DNA of 47,602 bases from Aromatoleum diolicum (GTDB lineage Bacteria; Pseudomonadota; Gammaproteobacteria; Burkholderiales; Rhodocyclaceae). The translations under genes and the position numbers were made by a program. Under the pieces are notes generated by a model that searched no databases, was not told where the DNA came from, and saw only the letters and a list, made by a program, of their open reading frames with translations. This document shows, in pieces, positions 46,661 through 47,602 of this stretch. The DNA lies in assembly GCF_012910955.1 (NCBI RefSeq), contig NZ_WTVQ01000037.1, forward strand, positions 1 to 47,602, in the 5' to 3' direction. The stretch's first letter is position 1, and each line of letters begins with the position of its first letter.

Positions 46661-46690
46661 AACCCCGGCAAACGCTGGGGTTTTTTGCTT
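46661..46690 (+). terminator. Terminator downstream of guaA
   Basis: AACCCCGGC (46661-46669), loop AAAC, GCTGGGGTT (46674-46682), with one G-U pair, followed by TTTTGCTTTC. Confidence 0.85.
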
Positions 46691-46729
46691 TCTGGACCCT
46701 GCCAATCGTCGAGGCGAACCGCCTCGAAC

Positions 46730-46881
46730 TGACGGTATTTTTGACGGTATACGCCGCGAGTTGTCAGGGAATTGCTCGTTTGCCGTCAGCACCCAGATGA
46801 CATATTTTACGGTAAACGGCGGCGCAATCCCAGGCCCGCCTAGGGTTTTCGGAGATTGCCAGCAGAGGCGATCTGACGGTA
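46730..46881. repeat. TGACGGTA repeats, possible integrase arm sites
   Basis: TGACGGTAT at 46730-46738 and 46742-46750 (12-base period), TGACGGTA at 46874-46881, and an inverted near-copy TGCCGTCA at 46781-46788. Short iterated motifs like these next to a guaA 3' end suggest arm-type binding sites of a tyrosine integrase; no integrase gene is seen. Confidence 0.4.
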
Positions 46882-46961
46882 AGCCAGACCGTTGATCAAC
46901 GACGAATCATGATGATCCGCTGCGGTCTCCGGCTTCGAATCCCTCGTCTGTCAGTGATCGC

Positions 46962-46998
46962 CGTAATGGAGCCACGCCTGACCGGCGTAATGGAGCCA
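46962..46998. repeat. Direct repeats at IS21-type element end
   Basis: CGTAATGGAGCCA occurs at 46962-46974 and again at 46986-46998, 24 bases apart. Multiple short repeats near the tips are characteristic of IS21-family elements, and the istB fragment follows directly. Confidence 0.6.
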
Positions 46999-47030
46999 GT
47001 TTGAAGAGGTAGAAACGGGCTATTTCGGGG

Positions 47031-47477
47031 TCAAGAAGTCGGTGATTTTACCTGTTTGGCAAGGGCAGGTTTTTTAGTTGTTGGCGCCTGTTTTGGCGAG
47101 CGATAGGACTCGCCGTCGAGGGTGAGGCAATAGGCGTTGTGGCGGAGGCGATCGAGGGTGGCGGCGGCGAGCAGGCGGTTGGCAGGAAACGCCTGGTCCC
47201 ACTCGGTAAAGTCGAGATTGCTGGTGACGATCGTCGCCGCCTGCTCATAGCGCTCGGCGATCAGATCGTGGAAGTCCTCGTCGGCGGGTGGTCGCATCGG
47301 TTTCAGGCCGAAATCGTCGATGATCAGGAGCGGCACGCGGGCGAGCGTAGCGAGCTTGCGCTCGAAGGCGCCGATGGCGCGCGCCGACGTCAGGCTGGCC
47401 GAGAGCTGGGCCTGCGTCGAGAACAGCACATCGACGCCCTGGCGCACCGCGCAATGACCGAGCGCCTGGGCGAGGTG
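47031..47477 (-). pseudogene. Truncated IS21 helper ATPase IstB
   Basis: About 149 codons of the C-terminal half of an IstB-like ATPase: HLAQALGHCAVRQGVDVLFSTQAQL, Walker B VPLLIIDDFGLKP, EDFHDLIAERYEQAATIVTSNLDFTEW, LLAAATLDRLRHNAYCLTLDGESYR. The N-terminal half, including the Walker A P-loop that should precede HLAQAL, is missing: in the same frame a stop lies at 47493-47495 and the sequence above it is unrelated. A GTG at 47447 could start a fragment, but without Walker A it cannot be a working ATPase. No istA is seen. Confidence 0.85.
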
Positions 47478-47492
47478 ATCTCGTACCGACTG

Positions 47493-47602
47493 TCAAGCAG
47501 GAGAAGGCGCGATTTCAACGTGGCGGCGTCGGGCTCGTCGGATTTCCTCTGGAACTGTGAATTGGTCACGAACGATCCGTTTGGCCTCGGCGACGCTGAT
47601 TT
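47493..47602 (-). CDS. C-terminal end of an unrecognised protein (partial)
   Basis: On the minus strand an open frame enters from beyond the window and ends at TGA 47493-47495, reading ...ISVAEAKRIVRDQFTVPEEI and an Arg-rich stretch, then HVEIAPSPA. I do not recognise it, and it is not IstB-like. Another frame here is also open, so coding is unsure. It would be the neighbour into which, or beside which, the IS21 remnant was truncated. Confidence 0.3.
   Translation of the reverse strand, partial: ISVAEAKRIVRDQFTVPEEIRRARRRHVEIAPSPA

Larger units (their letters stand above)
46581..47030. other. Gene-free region behind guaA with terminator, repeats and IS21 end
   Basis: No convincing gene. It contains a terminator (46661-46690), dyads GAGGCG-AAC-CGCCTC (46711-46725) and GTTGATCAAC (46891-46900), several TGACGGTA-type repeats (46730, 46742, 46874) and an inverse copy TGCCGTCA (46781), and from about 46949 sequence resembling the end of an IS21-family element. 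Confidence 0.6.

Noticed and set aside
46925-46950. tRNA-like 3' end (GGCTTCGAATCC) near the IS21 edge
   Set aside because: The flanking bases do not form a T-stem and no acceptor, D or anticodon arms are seen, so it is not a tRNA gene; at most a chance match.

Overview
This 47.6 kb window looks like a chromosomal segment of a high-GC betaproteobacterium, most likely of the Rhodocyclales (Azoarcus, Thauera, Aromatoleum or Zoogloea relatives). The reasons are the odhB-lpdA-zapE order, a phasin gene (polyhydroxyalkanoate storage), the ratA/ratB/smpB and guaB-guaA blocks, and an exosortase-B (XrtB/EpsH-type) exopolysaccharide locus of the kind found in floc-forming betaproteobacteria. This placement is inferred from gene content and order; no database search was run.

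Layout. 1-5071: the end of odhB, lpdA, then zapE and a DinG/YoaA-type helicase. 5107-8907: an unrecognised ATP-grasp-like protein followed by molybdenum-cofactor genes mobB-moeA-moaD-moaE. 9029-9538 (minus): a phasin. 9837-12416: clpB behind a clear sigma-32 type promoter. 12503-30078: the exopolysaccharide/exosortase locus. It has a divergent priming phosphoglycosyltransferase (minus), an EpsL-like barrel, two tandem PEP-CTERM substrates, epsD-epsE-epsF-epsG-xrtB-epsI, and then a visibly more AT-rich block (Wzx flippase, Wzy polymerase, glycosyltransferase, PL14-like lyase, Alg14/Alg13-type pair), closed by a high-GC ugd. 30208-34962: ppiD and fabI (minus), separated by an IS1634-family insertion sequence. 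35134-39734: a peptide-type ABC importer with a membrane-anchored binding protein and two permeases but no ATPase gene alongside. 39837-46580: selO, smpB (minus), ratA, ratB, a DUF4124 protein (minus), guaB, guaA. 46581-47602: decayed mobile DNA downstream of guaA, including a truncated IS21 istB.

How the central locus should work: the priming transferase loads a hexose-1-phosphate on undecaprenyl phosphate. Glycosyltransferases, including the Alg13/14-like pair and using UDP-glucuronate from Ugd, extend the unit. Wzx flips it and Wzy polymerises it, while EpsF/EpsG/EpsE control length and export. XrtB processes PEP-CTERM proteins such as the two encoded in the locus, which then probably act with the polymer outside the cell. 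Two sigma-54-like sites (one strong, before epsD; one weaker, before the first PEP-CTERM gene) fit the RpoN/PrsK-PrsR control known for such systems.

Most notable points: the sigma-54 candidate before epsD, a 22-bp perfect inverted repeat between the PEP-CTERM pair and epsD, an apparent one-base frame break at the start of epsI, the AT-rich polymer-specific cassette with a G8 tract in wzy, the ATPase-less ABC importer with a tail-anchored binding protein, and the integration-site-like debris behind guaA.
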